From: Bacteroides sp. | Lineage (GTDB): Bacteria > Bacteroidota > Bacteroidia > Bacteroidales > Bacteroidaceae | Assembly (NCBI GenBank): GCA_021201335.1 | Contig: JAJQFD010000054.1 | Span: 62,001 to 126,000, forward strand | DNA length: 64,000 nt | Direction of reading: 5' to 3' | Shown: positions 35,753-44,643 of the stretch, piece by piece | Position numbering within the stretch: the stretch's first letter is position 1 | Layout: the number at the start of each line of letters is the position of its first letter | Notes under the pieces: model-generated | Told to the model about the DNA's origin: nothing | Seen by the model: only the letters and a program-made list of their open reading frames with translations | The model's database searches: none | Position numbers and translations under genes: made by a program

Positions 35753-37207
35753 TCATTTTCGCTTGTTCAGTTTACTATGTTTAATACCGTAGGCGAAATA
35801 AATAATCATTCCTAAAACAGTCCACAGAATTAACCTCAACCAGGTACTACCAGGCAAAGAAACCATCTGGATAATACAGATAGCTGCTCCTAAAAGCGGA
35901 ACAAAAGGAGAGAACGGAGTCTTAAAAGGACGATTCAAATGAGGCTGGGTTTTGCGTAATACCACAATTGCAATACAAACAATGGTGAAAGCCATTAATG
36001 TACCGATTGAAACCAACTCAGCCAATACATGCAGCGGAAATAACCCAGCAATTAAAGAAGTCACCAAACAGGCAACCATCGTAGCATTCAAAGGGATGCC
36101 TCTTTCGGGCTTGATATTTGAAAAAAAGCGAGGCAAAAGCCCGTCTTTGGATATGGCATAATAAATTCGTGACTGGCCCAGCATCATCACCAAAATAACA
36201 GAACTTAAACCGGCTATGGCTCCCAGTTTTATAAACGGGCTTAACCAGGCTAGTCCTTCTCCTGCCCGATCTATAGCCAACGCAATAGGTGCCGTCACAT
36301 TTAACTCTTTATAATTAACGATTCCGGTTAAAACCGCTGTGACCGCTACATACAAAAGAGCACAAACCAGAAGAGAAATTAAAATCCCTCTTGGCATATC
36401 CTTTTGAGGATTTCTTGTTTCCTGTGCAGCTGTAGAAAGAGCATCGAAACCCAGGAAAGCATAAAAGACAACTCCGGCACCCCGAAGTATACCGCTCCAA
36501 CCAAAACTACCAAACTCTCCTGTATTTTCGGGAATATAGGGCTGCCAGTTGGATAAATCAATATATGAAATTCCAAACCCGATGAAAAGTAGAATTACAC
36601 TGATTTTAATAACCACAATTACATTATTAATGACCGCCGATTGTTTGATACCACCCATCAGGAAAGACGAAACCAGTATAACGATGAATACAGCCGGGAA
36701 ATTTATTATACTTCCTGTCCAAACCCAGCTGCCATCCGGCAAATGATCGAATGTGGGAGTTATAATTTGATATGGAAGATAGATTCCCCACCCTTCCAGT
36801 AAACTCAGCATATACCCTGACCACCCTACAGCCACACTGGAACAGGCAAATAAATATTCCAGAATAAGAACCCAGCCAATAAACCAAGCCGGAAGTTCCC
36901 CCATCGTTGTATAGCTATAGGAATACACGCTACCCGCCACAGGAATCATGGCGGCAAATTCGGCATAACACAGGCCAGCCATTACACACCCTAGCGCAGA
37001 AATGAGAAAAGAAATTGTGAGCGCAGGACCCGCATAAGAAGCGGCCGCCTGCCCGGTTATGACGAAGATTCCTGTTCCCACAATAGCACCAATGCCCAAC
37101 ATAACAAGACTGGACGTGGTGAGAGAACGTTTTAATCCCCCATTTGCTCCACCTGCTTCGCGCAGCATGGCTCCTACATCTTTCTTTCTGAAAAATTGAT
37201 TGATCAT
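35753..37207 (-). CDS. APC-family amino-acid permease
   Basis: 484 residues with about 12-13 membrane helices. The first shows the APC signature LVMLGIGAIVGTGIFVITGQAA; later FYAFLGFDALSTAAQETRNPQKDMPRGI is the conserved loop of the cationic amino acid transporter (CAT/YfnA) branch. A C-terminal helix pair ends YGIKHSKLNKRK. It would import an amino acid by proton symport or exchange; the substrate cannot be fixed from sequence. A 10-bp inverted repeat immediately upstream (37210-37219 / 37257-37266) may be a control site. Not closely coupled to the symporter gene upstream (107 bp). Confidence 0.9.
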   Translation of the reverse strand: MINQFFRKKDVGAMLREAGGANGGLKRSLTTSSLVMLGIGAIVGTGIFVITGQAAASYAGPALTISFLISALGCVMAGLCYAEFAAMIPVAGSVYSYSYTTMGELPAWFIGWVLILEYLFACSSVAVGWSGYMLSLLEGWGIYLPYQIITPTFDHLPDGSWVWTGSIINFPAVFIVILVSSFLMGGIKQSAVINNVIVVIKISVILLFIGFGISYIDLSNWQPYIPENTGEFGSFGWSGILRGAGVVFYAFLGFDALSTAAQETRNPQKDMPRGILISLLVCALLYVAVTAVLTGIVNYKELNVTAPIALAIDRAGEGLAWLSPFIKLGAIAGLSSVILVMMLGQSRIYYAISKDGLLPRFFSNIKPERGIPLNATMVACLVTSLIAGLFPLHVLAELVSIGTLMAFTIVCIAIVVLRKTQPHLNRPFKTPFSPFVPLLGAAICIIQMVSLPGSTWLRLILWTVLGMIIYFAYGIKHSKLNKRK

Positions 37208-37209
37208 TT

Positions 37210-37266
37210 GTAAAGACTGTAAATAAAAAGGGGAACAAATGGAAGAAAGGAATGTTCAGTCTTTAC
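37210..37266 (-). promoter_or_regulatory. Inverted repeat upstream of the amino-acid permease
   Basis: GTAAAGACTG (37210-37219) and CAGTCTTTAC (37257-37266) are perfect inverted copies 37 bp apart, starting 3 bp upstream of the permease ATG. In the mRNA leader this could hide or expose the start region, or act as a protein site. Confidence 0.45.
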
Positions 37267-37270
37267 GGAA

Positions 37271-37309
37271 GAATTGAAAATTAGTAGCAAGCACTTTAAT
37301 TCTCAATTC
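37271..37309 (-). terminator. Possible terminator after the sodium/solute symporter
   Basis: GAATTGAAAATTA (37271-37283) / TAATTCTCAATTC (37297-37309), one mismatch, AT-rich, just past the symporter stop. Weak stem and short T tract. Confidence 0.35.
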
Positions 37310-37314
37310 TCAAT

Positions 37315-38865
37315 TTATTTGTCTCTTTGTGTTAATAAACTTACTACAATAATAGCTATAATAGAAAGTGGCAAAGCGAATACAATAGGATCTATTAAAG
37401 GAAACGGATACGATTCTATTAAAACAGTCTTTCCAAACAACGCTTTGCAAAGGCCAATAGCAGCTGCTTCTTTTTCGTGTAGAAATACAAGGGAGAATAC
37501 ACTCGCCAAAGCACCCACCCATAAACTCGCCAAAGCACCCTGGCGAGTAGCTTTCTTCCAATAGAGAGCCGAAAAATAAGAAGGAAGAAATGAGGAAGCA
37601 CAAATACCCATAAACATAGCAGTACCCCTTGCAATAATATCATTAGGCAGCATGTAGCAAATCACATAACTTACCAGGATAGCAAATAAAATACCTAATC
37701 GGATTACATTTGTCAACTTACCTCGGGAACGTGGTTTGAAAGTGCCATAAATATCCGAACCGGCTGAGGCTCCCATTGTATGAAACTGAGAACTTAAGGT
37801 AGACATACTAGCCGATAGGATACAAAGCATAAATACCGCTCCAAACCAATCAGGCATCGCTTTATCAATAAAGTAAGGTATGATCTTATCAATATCTTTC
37901 ACAACTTCCGTAGCAATAGCACCTTCTGTTTGCAGGAAATAAAGATTACTTAAAGGTCCTACGTGATAAATGGCACCCACTGTAACCAGAATAAACAAAC
38001 ATCCTACCAATACTCCTCTGTTCAATTGTTTACTGCTTTTCACAGTCATAAAACGTACAACCAGCTGGGGCTGAGCCAAACAACCCAACCCAACTCCCAT
38101 AATTAAAGAAGTAACCAGCGTAAACCATTGCGGAGAACCGGTAACAGGCATCCGGGTCCATCCTTGATGTCCCAACTCACGAAATTTTTCAGGAACCAAC
38201 GGTGCAATATCGGTAAGTTCCTGGTTTGCTTCAGTAAATCCCAGACCCAGCACCTTATAAAACCAGAAAAGCAGAAACAACATACAGGCAAACATGATGC
38301 AAGCCTGCATTGCGTCTGTGTACATTACTCCTTTGATTCCTCCCGCTATCACATAAGCAGCAATAACCAATGTAAATATTAATAAGGCGATATTAAAATC
38401 AATCTGAAAAATCTGTTCGATGAATACAGCTCCCCCTTTCATTACCACGGCGGCATATAAAGGCATACCCAGGAAAATTACCGCGGCTACAAATACTTGT
38501 ATAGCACGTGATCGGTAATAACGTCCCAGTAATTGTGGAAATGTTCCGACATTTAGTTTAACTCCAAGCCTTCGGGTGCGTAATCCGAAGAAGATGAAAG
38601 CTATTACCACCCCCACAAACATATTAAGGAAACATAGCCATTGAATACCCATCCCGAATGCAGCAGAAAATCCACCAAAGCCCACAATAGCAGAAGCTGA
38701 AATAAAGGCAGCTCCATAAGAAAGCGCCATGACAATGGGGTTCATTTCACGTCCACCTACCAGGTAATCACTCGAAGATGTTGTTTTTCTATAGCCCAGA
38801 AAACCTAAAAAGGCGATCAGCAGTAAATAAGCTACCACAATTAATCCAAGAACAAATGTATTCAT
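37315..38865 (-). CDS. Sodium:solute symporter (SSS family)
   Basis: 516 residues, about 13 membrane helices. SSS signatures: GYRKTTSSSDYLVGGREMNPIVMALSYGAAFISASAIVGFGG near the N-terminus and, in the Na+-site helix, LSASMSTLSSQFHTMGASAGSDIY. The branch resembles acetate/pyruvate/proline-type symporters (ActP/PutP/PanF); substrate unknown. Its ATG overlaps the stop of a 41-residue membrane protein (ATGA), a pairing found with this symporter type. With the neighbouring permease it suggests organic- or amino-acid uptake. Confidence 0.9.
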   Translation of the reverse strand: MNTFVLGLIVVAYLLLIAFLGFLGYRKTTSSSDYLVGGREMNPIVMALSYGAAFISASAIVGFGGFSAAFGMGIQWLCFLNMFVGVVIAFIFFGLRTRRLGVKLNVGTFPQLLGRYYRSRAIQVFVAAVIFLGMPLYAAVVMKGGAVFIEQIFQIDFNIALLIFTLVIAAYVIAGGIKGVMYTDAMQACIMFACMLFLLFWFYKVLGLGFTEANQELTDIAPLVPEKFRELGHQGWTRMPVTGSPQWFTLVTSLIMGVGLGCLAQPQLVVRFMTVKSSKQLNRGVLVGCLFILVTVGAIYHVGPLSNLYFLQTEGAIATEVVKDIDKIIPYFIDKAMPDWFGAVFMLCILSASMSTLSSQFHTMGASAGSDIYGTFKPRSRGKLTNVIRLGILFAILVSYVICYMLPNDIIARGTAMFMGICASSFLPSYFSALYWKKATRQGALASLWVGALASVFSLVFLHEKEAAAIGLCKALFGKTVLIESYPFPLIDPIVFALPLSIIAIIVVSLLTQRDK

Positions 38866-38987
38866 AGCGTTTCGTCTTTATCATTGTCCTTATTCCAATA
38901 TTTAATGCCATACCAGGCTGCAAAGGCTACACAAATCACCGAGAGTAGATAAGGTAGATAGATAAGTGGGTCTTCAATTCCAAACAT
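38862..38987 (-). CDS. Symporter small accessory protein (41 aa)
   Basis: ATG 38987-38985, stop TGA 38864-38862 overlapping the symporter ATG by four bases. The product is MFGIEDPLIYLPYLLSVICV followed by AFAAWYGIKYWNKDNDKDETL: one membrane helix (about 8-27) and a charged tail. Small proteins of exactly this type are annotated upstream of SSS symporters as accessory subunits. Translational coupling and a -7 element (CAAAAGTA on plus, 39017-39024) 30 bp upstream support it as a real gene. Confidence 0.8.
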   Translation of the reverse strand: MFGIEDPLIYLPYLLSVICVAFAAWYGIKYWNKDNDKDETL

Positions 38988-39297
38988 TCGTTTTACATTT
39001 TAACTAAAATATGCCGCAAAAGTAAAGATTTTATTGAAAATTCGAAATAAAAGTTTGAATTTAAAATAAAAAACAGACACATTCGTTTTCCCCAAACTTT
39101 CAGCGTTCTATTTAAATATTCTCCATTTTACCTCTCTATTTAATACCCGAATATATAATTTTAAGTGGTTTCTGAATATCACATTGAGAGTTTGCTTTCA
39201 GTACTTTCTTCGTTTCTGACTCATTGTAATTAAACACGAGCAAACATTTCTGTTCCACTTTATCAAAAATTTCTATCTTTGTGACAAACTAATCCGG
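38988..39297. other. Divergent promoter region between symporter and deacylase genes (310 bp)
   Basis: AT-rich. Contains -7 elements on both strands: 39017-39024 (minus, TACTTTTG) for the symporter pair and 39274-39281 (plus, TATCTTTG) 16 bp before the deacylase ATG. No other feature seen. Confidence 0.5.
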
Positions 39298-40521
39298 ATG
39301 AGAAGACTTATTCTTTTATTTAGTATTTGCTATTTAAGCAATACAAATGTATTAGCCGGGGACACAATTAAGACAAAACTACCCCACTTTATTACGCTGA
39401 ATGCGGCTGATGGTCTGGTATTTGCAACCAATGATTTTGTTGCGGGCGAACATAAAATTCCGCATTATATTTCTTATGCTGTAAAATACGGATTTGCAGC
39501 GCGCGGAGATCATTGGAAAGATTATGCATATGGTATGCCCTATCTAGGTATTGGTTTCTATTCTGCCAATTTTTACAGGGAAAAAGATCTGGGACGTCCG
39601 TTTTCTCTCTATGTCTTCCAGGGAGCACAAATACATAAATTCTCGCGCACCTTATCACTTAATTATGAATGGAACTTGGGAGGGTCTTTCAACTGGAAAT
39701 ACTACGATGAATTTGATAATCCAAACAACATTGCCCTGGGGTCGAGTGTTAACATTCATGTGGGTGGTAATTTGTTTATGAAATGGAAAATGTCGAAAAA
39801 ATTTGATCTGCATTTTGGCGCTGGATTTACTCATTTCTCCAACGGAGCCAGCTCATTACCCAACAGCGGATTAAATATGGCTAACCTCTTTATAGAACTG
39901 GCTTACCATATCAACAGGGAAGATGATAAACCGATCAATCCGATCTACACTCCTCCTAAATACAGAAAACATACAGCTCACGACCTGATGTTTTTATTTT
40001 CGTCCCGCCAGGCACGGGTGGATACGCTGAACACCGGGCTTGCAAGTGAATACACCAGCCGTAAATTTAAGGTATTAGGCTTAAGCTACAGCCACATGCT
40101 TTGCAATACCTACCGCTATAGATGGGGACCCAGTATTGAGGCATTCTACGATGAAAGTTCTGGCATCACCTCGTGGAGGCAGCAACATCCGGAAACTGGA
40201 AAATTCTCCGATCGGGTTAAGTTAGGCAAACTGAAAGATCGTTTTTCCGTAGGACTTTCGCTGAAAGGAGAAATATTAATGCCGGTTTATTCTATCTTTG
40301 CCAATCTGGGATATGATATTATCCACGGGAATCCGAAAGACAAAAGATTCTACCAAATATTAGGCGTAAAGGTATATCTCAAAGATAACCTGTTTGGTAC
40401 GTTTGGTATCCGGGCCAATAACTTCGGAAGAGCTCAATACCTGTACTGGAACCTGGGCTACACCTTTAATCAATATCGCAAAAAAGAGAATAAGAAATTA
40501 AGTATTAATCAAATTATATAA
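39298..40521 (+). CDS. PagL-like lipid A deacylase / acyloxyacyl hydrolase
   Basis: 407 residues, signal peptide 1-20 (NVLAG). The beta-barrel-like mature part carries the PagL (PF09411) catalytic motif HxSN in GAGFTHFSNGASS (about residue 180), followed by GLNMANLFIELAYHI with the Glu expected for the triad. PagL family enzymes remove the 3-O acyl chain of lipid A in the outer membrane. The protein is about twice as long as Pseudomonas PagL: strands continue after residue 210 (KVLGLSYSHMLCNTYRYRWG..., FSVGLSLKGEILMPVYSIFANLGYDI), ending in a barrel-like NLGYTFNQYRKK. metY follows 11 bp later. Confidence 0.8.
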   Translation: MRRLILLFSICYLSNTNVLAGDTIKTKLPHFITLNAADGLVFATNDFVAGEHKIPHYISYAVKYGFAARGDHWKDYAYGMPYLGIGFYSANFYREKDLGRPFSLYVFQGAQIHKFSRTLSLNYEWNLGGSFNWKYYDEFDNPNNIALGSSVNIHVGGNLFMKWKMSKKFDLHFGAGFTHFSNGASSLPNSGLNMANLFIELAYHINREDDKPINPIYTPPKYRKHTAHDLMFLFSSRQARVDTLNTGLASEYTSRKFKVLGLSYSHMLCNTYRYRWGPSIEAFYDESSGITSWRQQHPETGKFSDRVKLGKLKDRFSVGLSLKGEILMPVYSIFANLGYDIIHGNPKDKRFYQILGVKVYLKDNLFGTFGIRANNFGRAQYLYWNLGYTFNQYRKKENKKLSINQII

Positions 40522-40532
40522 ACGGAACAATT

Positions 40533-41813
40533 ATGTCTGAAAAATTAAAGCCGGAAACACTGTGTGTACAGGCAGGATGGCAACCCAAAAAAGGAGAGCC
40601 CCGCGTTTTACCTATTTACCAGAGTACTACCTTTAAATACGATACCAGTGAACAAATGGCACGCCTTTTCGACCTCGAAGACAGTGGATATTTCTATACA
40701 CGTCTACAAAATCCAACCAATGATGCGGTTGCAGCCAAGATTACTGCTCTGGAAGGCGGAGTAGCAGGCATGCTTACTTCAAGCGGACAAGCAGCCAATT
40801 TTTATGCGATATTTAATATTTGCCAGGCAGGCGACCATTTTGTATGTTCCAGTGCACTTTATGGAGGAACATTCAATCTGTTTGCCGTGACAATGAAAAA
40901 ACTGGGTATTGAAGTTACATTCGTCAATCCCGATGCTCCTGATGAAGAGATTTCGGCAGCTTTCCGTCCCAATACCAAATTACTTTTCGGGGAAACGATT
41001 TCAAATCCTTCGCTGGAAGTGCTTGATATTGAAAAATTTGCCCGTATCGCTCACCACCATGGAGTGCCTTTGCTGGTAGATAACACCTTCCCCACTCCTA
41101 TCAACTGCCGCCCGTTTGAATGGGGGGCCGATGTCGTTATTCATTCTACTACTAAATATATGGACGGCCATGCTACTGCTGTCGGCGGTTGTATAGTCGA
41201 TAGTGGTAATTTCGACTGGGATGCTTATGCGGAAAAATTCCCCGGATTATGTACACCGGATGAATCTTATCATGGACTCACCTACACCAAAGCATTTGGA
41301 AAAGGAGCTTACATTACCAAAGCAACAGCCCAGTTAATGCGCGACCTCGGAAGTATTCAAAGTCCGCAGAATGCATTCCTGCTCAACATTGGTTTAGAGA
41401 CCTTGCACTTGCGCATGAAACAACACTGCTCTAACGCGCAAACCATTGCTGAATTCCTGGAATCAGATGACCGGGTAGCTTGGGTAAATTACTGCGGCCT
41501 ACCCGATAACAAATATTATGCTTTAGCGCAGAAATACATGCCTAACGGCTCCTGCGGCGTCATATCATTCGGACTAAAAGGTGGAAGAGAACGTTCCATC
41601 CGGTTCATGGATCATATTAAACTGATTACCATCGTTACCCATGTAGCGGATGCCCGTACTTGTGTTCTCCATCCGGCCAGCCACACCCATCGTCAGATGA
41701 CAGACGAACAGTTGCTGGAAGCAGGTGTACGTCCCGATCTCATTCGTTTATCAGTGGGCATAGAAAATGTGGAAGATTTGTTGAATGATATTAAGCAGGC
41801 GCTGGAAGTATAA
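40533..41813 (+). CDS. metY: O-acetylhomoserine aminocarboxypropyltransferase (sulfhydrylase)
   Basis: 426 residues, Cys/Met-metabolism PLP enzyme. Signatures: ETLCVQAGWQPKKGEPRVLPIYQSTTFKYDTSEQMA, YTRLQNPTNDAVAAKI, the PLP Lys in IHSTTKYMDGHATAVGG (about residue 209), SPQNAFLLNIGLETLHLRM and the C-terminal RLSVGIENVEDLLNDIKQAL. The long insertion after the PLP Lys (FDWDAYAEKFPGLCTPDESYHGL) is typical of the MetY branch rather than MetB/MetC. It makes homocysteine from O-acetylhomoserine and sulfide. No SAM riboswitch is seen; the gene sits 11 bp after the deacylase gene. Confidence 0.93.
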   Translation: MSEKLKPETLCVQAGWQPKKGEPRVLPIYQSTTFKYDTSEQMARLFDLEDSGYFYTRLQNPTNDAVAAKITALEGGVAGMLTSSGQAANFYAIFNICQAGDHFVCSSALYGGTFNLFAVTMKKLGIEVTFVNPDAPDEEISAAFRPNTKLLFGETISNPSLEVLDIEKFARIAHHHGVPLLVDNTFPTPINCRPFEWGADVVIHSTTKYMDGHATAVGGCIVDSGNFDWDAYAEKFPGLCTPDESYHGLTYTKAFGKGAYITKATAQLMRDLGSIQSPQNAFLLNIGLETLHLRMKQHCSNAQTIAEFLESDDRVAWVNYCGLPDNKYYALAQKYMPNGSCGVISFGLKGGRERSIRFMDHIKLITIVTHVADARTCVLHPASHTHRQMTDEQLLEAGVRPDLIRLSVGIENVEDLLNDIKQALEV

Positions 41814-41879
41814 GAGGAATAAATCCAACAATATATCATAAAATCACGCATTATAGCAACATTTTATAGCTAAAATGCG

Positions 41880-41887
41880 TATATTTG
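41880..41887 (+). promoter_or_regulatory. -7 promoter element for the malic enzyme gene
   Basis: TATATTTG matches TAnnTTTG, 43 bp before the ATG. Confidence 0.55.
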
Positions 41888-41930
41888 CGCCCAATCATTC
41901 AAAAACCAACATTAAAATAGATTAATTAGT

Positions 41931-44216
41931 ATGGCCAAGATCACCAAAGAAGCAGCATTACTTTATCATTCCATGGGAAAACCCGGTAAAATTGAGGTAG
42001 TGCCTACTAAACCCTATAGTACTCAAACAGATTTATCGCTGGCTTACTCTCCGGGAGTTGCAGAACCTTGTCTGGAAATTGAAAAGAATCCACAGGATGC
42101 TTATAAATATACAGCCAAAGGAAATCTGGTTGCTGTTATCTCTAATGGTACAGCTGTACTTGGATTGGGAGATATCGGTGCCCTGAGTGGCAAACCGGTA
42201 ATGGAAGGAAAAGGATTGCTCTTTAAAATATATGCCGGCATCGATGTGTTCGATATTGAAATTGATGAAAAAGATCCGGAAAAATTTATCCAGGCTGTGA
42301 AGGCTATCGCCCCTACCTTTGGTGGTATTAACCTGGAAGATATCAAAGCACCTGAATGTTTTGAAATCGAACGGCGATTGAAAGAAGAACTTGACATCCC
42401 TGTCATGCATGACGACCAGCACGGTACAGCTATTATCTCCAGTGCGGGTCTGCTGAATGCTCTTGAAATAGCCGGTAAAAAGATAGATGAAGTAAAGATT
42501 GTAGTCAATGGTGCCGGCGCCTCTGCCGTATCTTGTACCAAACTATATGTTTCACTGGGAGCAAAGCTTGAAAATATTTTCATGCTCGATAGCAAAGGTG
42601 TGATTAGTCAGGATCGTACAGATTTAAATGAGCAGAAAAGATATTTTGCCACCAACCGCACCGACGTACGTACATTGGAAGAAGCGATAAAAGGAGCAGA
42701 CGTGTTTCTTGGACTTTCTAAAGGGAATGTAGTGAATCAAGATATGATCCGCAGCATGGCTCCCACTCCTATTGTGTTTGCCTTAGCCAATCCGACTCCG
42801 GAAATTTCTTACGATGATGCCATGGCCGCACGCCCGGATGTAATTATGGCTACCGGACGTTCCGACTATCCGAATCAGATAAACAATGTAATCGGATTCC
42901 CTTATATCTTCCGCGGTGCATTGGATACACATGCCACGGCCATTAATGAAGAAATGAAGAGAGCAGCCGTTTATGCCATAGCCGGACTGGCCAAACAAAC
43001 AGTTCCGGACGTTGTAAACGAAGCATACAAAGTGAATAACCTGACTTTCGGAAAAGATTATATTATTCCAAAACCGGTTGATCCCCGTCTGATCACAGAA
43101 GTATCAATGGCTGTTGCCAAAGCTGCTATCAATTCAGGAGTGGCCCGTATCACCATCGAAGACTGGGATGCTTATCAGGTACGTTTACGTGAATTGATGG
43201 GATACGAATCTAAGTTAACCCGCCAGTTATATGAAACTGCCCGTACCGATCCCCAGCGCGTTGTATTTGCGGAAGGTATTCATCCCAATATGCTGAAAGC
43301 AGCTGTTGAAGCGAATGCTGAAGGAATCTGTAAACCTATATTATTAGGCAATGATGAACGCATCACCAAATTAGCCAAAGAACTTGATCTGAGCCTGGAA
43401 GGCATAGAAATCGTTAATCTCCGTCATGACAGGGAAGCTGAACGGCGCGAAAGATACGCACGTATCCTGGCCGAAAAGCGTGCCCGCGAAGGAGCCACTT
43501 ACGAAGAAGCCAACGACAAAATGTTCGAACGTAACTACTTCGGCATGATGATGGTGGAGACGGGAGAAGCAGATGCGTTTATCACCGGATTGTATACCAA
43601 ATACAGCAATACGATCAAAGTAGCTAAAGAAGTGATCGGTATTCGTCCTGAATACAAACACTTTGGAACCATGCATATCCTTAACAGCAAGAAAGGAACT
43701 TATTTCCTCGCTGATACACTGATCAACCGTCACCCGGATGCTGACACTTTAATAGATGTTGCCCGTTTAGCCGAACAAACTGTACGGTTCTTTAATCATA
43801 AGCCGGTTATCGCGATGTTATCGTACTCCAATTTCGGAGCCGATACAGCCGGCAGTCCTTCCAAAGTACATAAAGCGGTAGATTATATGCATCAGAATTA
43901 TCCTGAAATAACCATTGACGGTGAAATGCAGGTGAATTTTGCAATGAACACAGAATTACGTGATGCCAAATATCCATTCAGTCTCCTCAAAGGCAAAGAT
44001 GTAAATACGTTGGTATTCCCCAACCTGAGTTCAGCGAATGCCGGATACCAGTTACTCCAAACCATGACAAGCAGTGAACTGATCGGACCCATCCAGATGG
44101 GATTGAATAAGCCAATACACTTCACTGATATTGAAAGCTCCGTACGGGATATTGTGAATATCACCGCAGTAGCCGCTATCGATGCGATAGTTTATAAAAA
44201 GAAAAAGAATAAGTAA
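41931..44216 (+). CDS. maeB: NADP-dependent malic enzyme with phosphotransacetylase domain
   Basis: 761 residues, the long MaeB type. Malic enzyme part (1-430): YSPGVAEPCLEI, FGGINLEDIKAPECFEIE, DIPVMHDDQHGTAII, the Rossmann motif VVNGAGASAVSC, FALANPTPEI and ATGRSDYPNQINNVIGFPYIFRGALD. Phosphotransacetylase-like part (about 430-761): RVVFAEGIHPNMLKAAV, TGLYTKYSNTIKVAKEVIG, FGADTAGSPSKVHKAVDYMHQNYPEI, LVFPNLSSANAGYQLLQ. It decarboxylates malate to pyruvate with NADPH formation; the PTA domain in such enzymes is regulatory (acetyl-CoA sensing). Confidence 0.95.
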   Translation: MAKITKEAALLYHSMGKPGKIEVVPTKPYSTQTDLSLAYSPGVAEPCLEIEKNPQDAYKYTAKGNLVAVISNGTAVLGLGDIGALSGKPVMEGKGLLFKIYAGIDVFDIEIDEKDPEKFIQAVKAIAPTFGGINLEDIKAPECFEIERRLKEELDIPVMHDDQHGTAIISSAGLLNALEIAGKKIDEVKIVVNGAGASAVSCTKLYVSLGAKLENIFMLDSKGVISQDRTDLNEQKRYFATNRTDVRTLEEAIKGADVFLGLSKGNVVNQDMIRSMAPTPIVFALANPTPEISYDDAMAARPDVIMATGRSDYPNQINNVIGFPYIFRGALDTHATAINEEMKRAAVYAIAGLAKQTVPDVVNEAYKVNNLTFGKDYIIPKPVDPRLITEVSMAVAKAAINSGVARITIEDWDAYQVRLRELMGYESKLTRQLYETARTDPQRVVFAEGIHPNMLKAAVEANAEGICKPILLGNDERITKLAKELDLSLEGIEIVNLRHDREAERRERYARILAEKRAREGATYEEANDKMFERNYFGMMMVETGEADAFITGLYTKYSNTIKVAKEVIGIRPEYKHFGTMHILNSKKGTYFLADTLINRHPDADTLIDVARLAEQTVRFFNHKPVIAMLSYSNFGADTAGSPSKVHKAVDYMHQNYPEITIDGEMQVNFAMNTELRDAKYPFSLLKGKDVNTLVFPNLSSANAGYQLLQTMTSSELIGPIQMGLNKPIHFTDIESSVRDIVNITAVAAIDAIVYKKKKNK

Positions 44217-44310
44217 TAGTCGAGAGGTTAAGTAGTTAAGTAATCAAGAATAACGATGTCGCATAGATTGTTAACTCCTTAACTTCTTGCCTCCTAATCC
44301 TCAATAACCC

Positions 44311-44496
44311 ATGAAACGTCCGCTTTCCCGTTCCCAAATAATATGCATCGTCCTTTTGTGGGCAGCATTGGTATATGTTGTACTGGTATCTGTCTCACGT
44401 ATTGACGGACCGGTGATAGTTACAATTCTGATGTCGGGGGCCTTTGTTTTCATTCCCGTTTACAAATCGTTGAAGAAAAACAAAAGAGACAAATAA
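44311..44496 (+). CDS. Small two-helix membrane protein (61 aa)
   Basis: MKRPLSRSQIICIVLLWAAL then two membrane helices (about 9-28 and 34-51) with a polar tail KSLKKNKRDK. Positive N-terminus and tail suggest both ends are cytoplasmic. It stands between maeB (94 bp away) and gdhA and is followed directly by a good terminator, which supports it as a real transcribed gene. The 94-bp gap holds a loose inverted repeat (GGTTAAGTAGTTAAG with TTAACTCCTTAAC). Function unknown. Confidence 0.7.
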   Translation: MKRPLSRSQIICIVLLWAALVYVVLVSVSRIDGPVIVTILMSGAFVFIPVYKSLKKNKRDK

Positions 44497-44511
44497 CCCT
44501 CTTTTAGCAAC

Positions 44512-44540
44512 AAAAAGATGCATTTCTGCATCTTTTTTTT
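44512..44540 (+). terminator. Rho-independent terminator after the 61-aa gene
   Basis: AAAAGATGCA-TTTC-TGCATCTTTT, perfect stem followed by further T. Confidence 0.88.
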
Positions 44541-44571
44541 ATATATTATTGCTGAATTGGATTTTTATATT

Positions 44572-44579
44572 TACTTTTG
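44572..44579 (+). promoter_or_regulatory. -7 promoter element for gdhA
   Basis: TACTTTTG matches TAnnTTTG; a TTGG is about 18 bp upstream as a weak -33. The ATG is 64 bp downstream. Confidence 0.55.
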
Positions 44580-44643
44580 CAACCGACTTCAAAACAACAG
44601 ACATCAAATATTATTATAACAATCAACAAAAGAAAATCAAATT

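Noticed and set aside
40522..40532. SAM riboswitch upstream of metY
   Set aside because: Only 11 bp separate it from the upstream gene, leaving no room for the aptamer.
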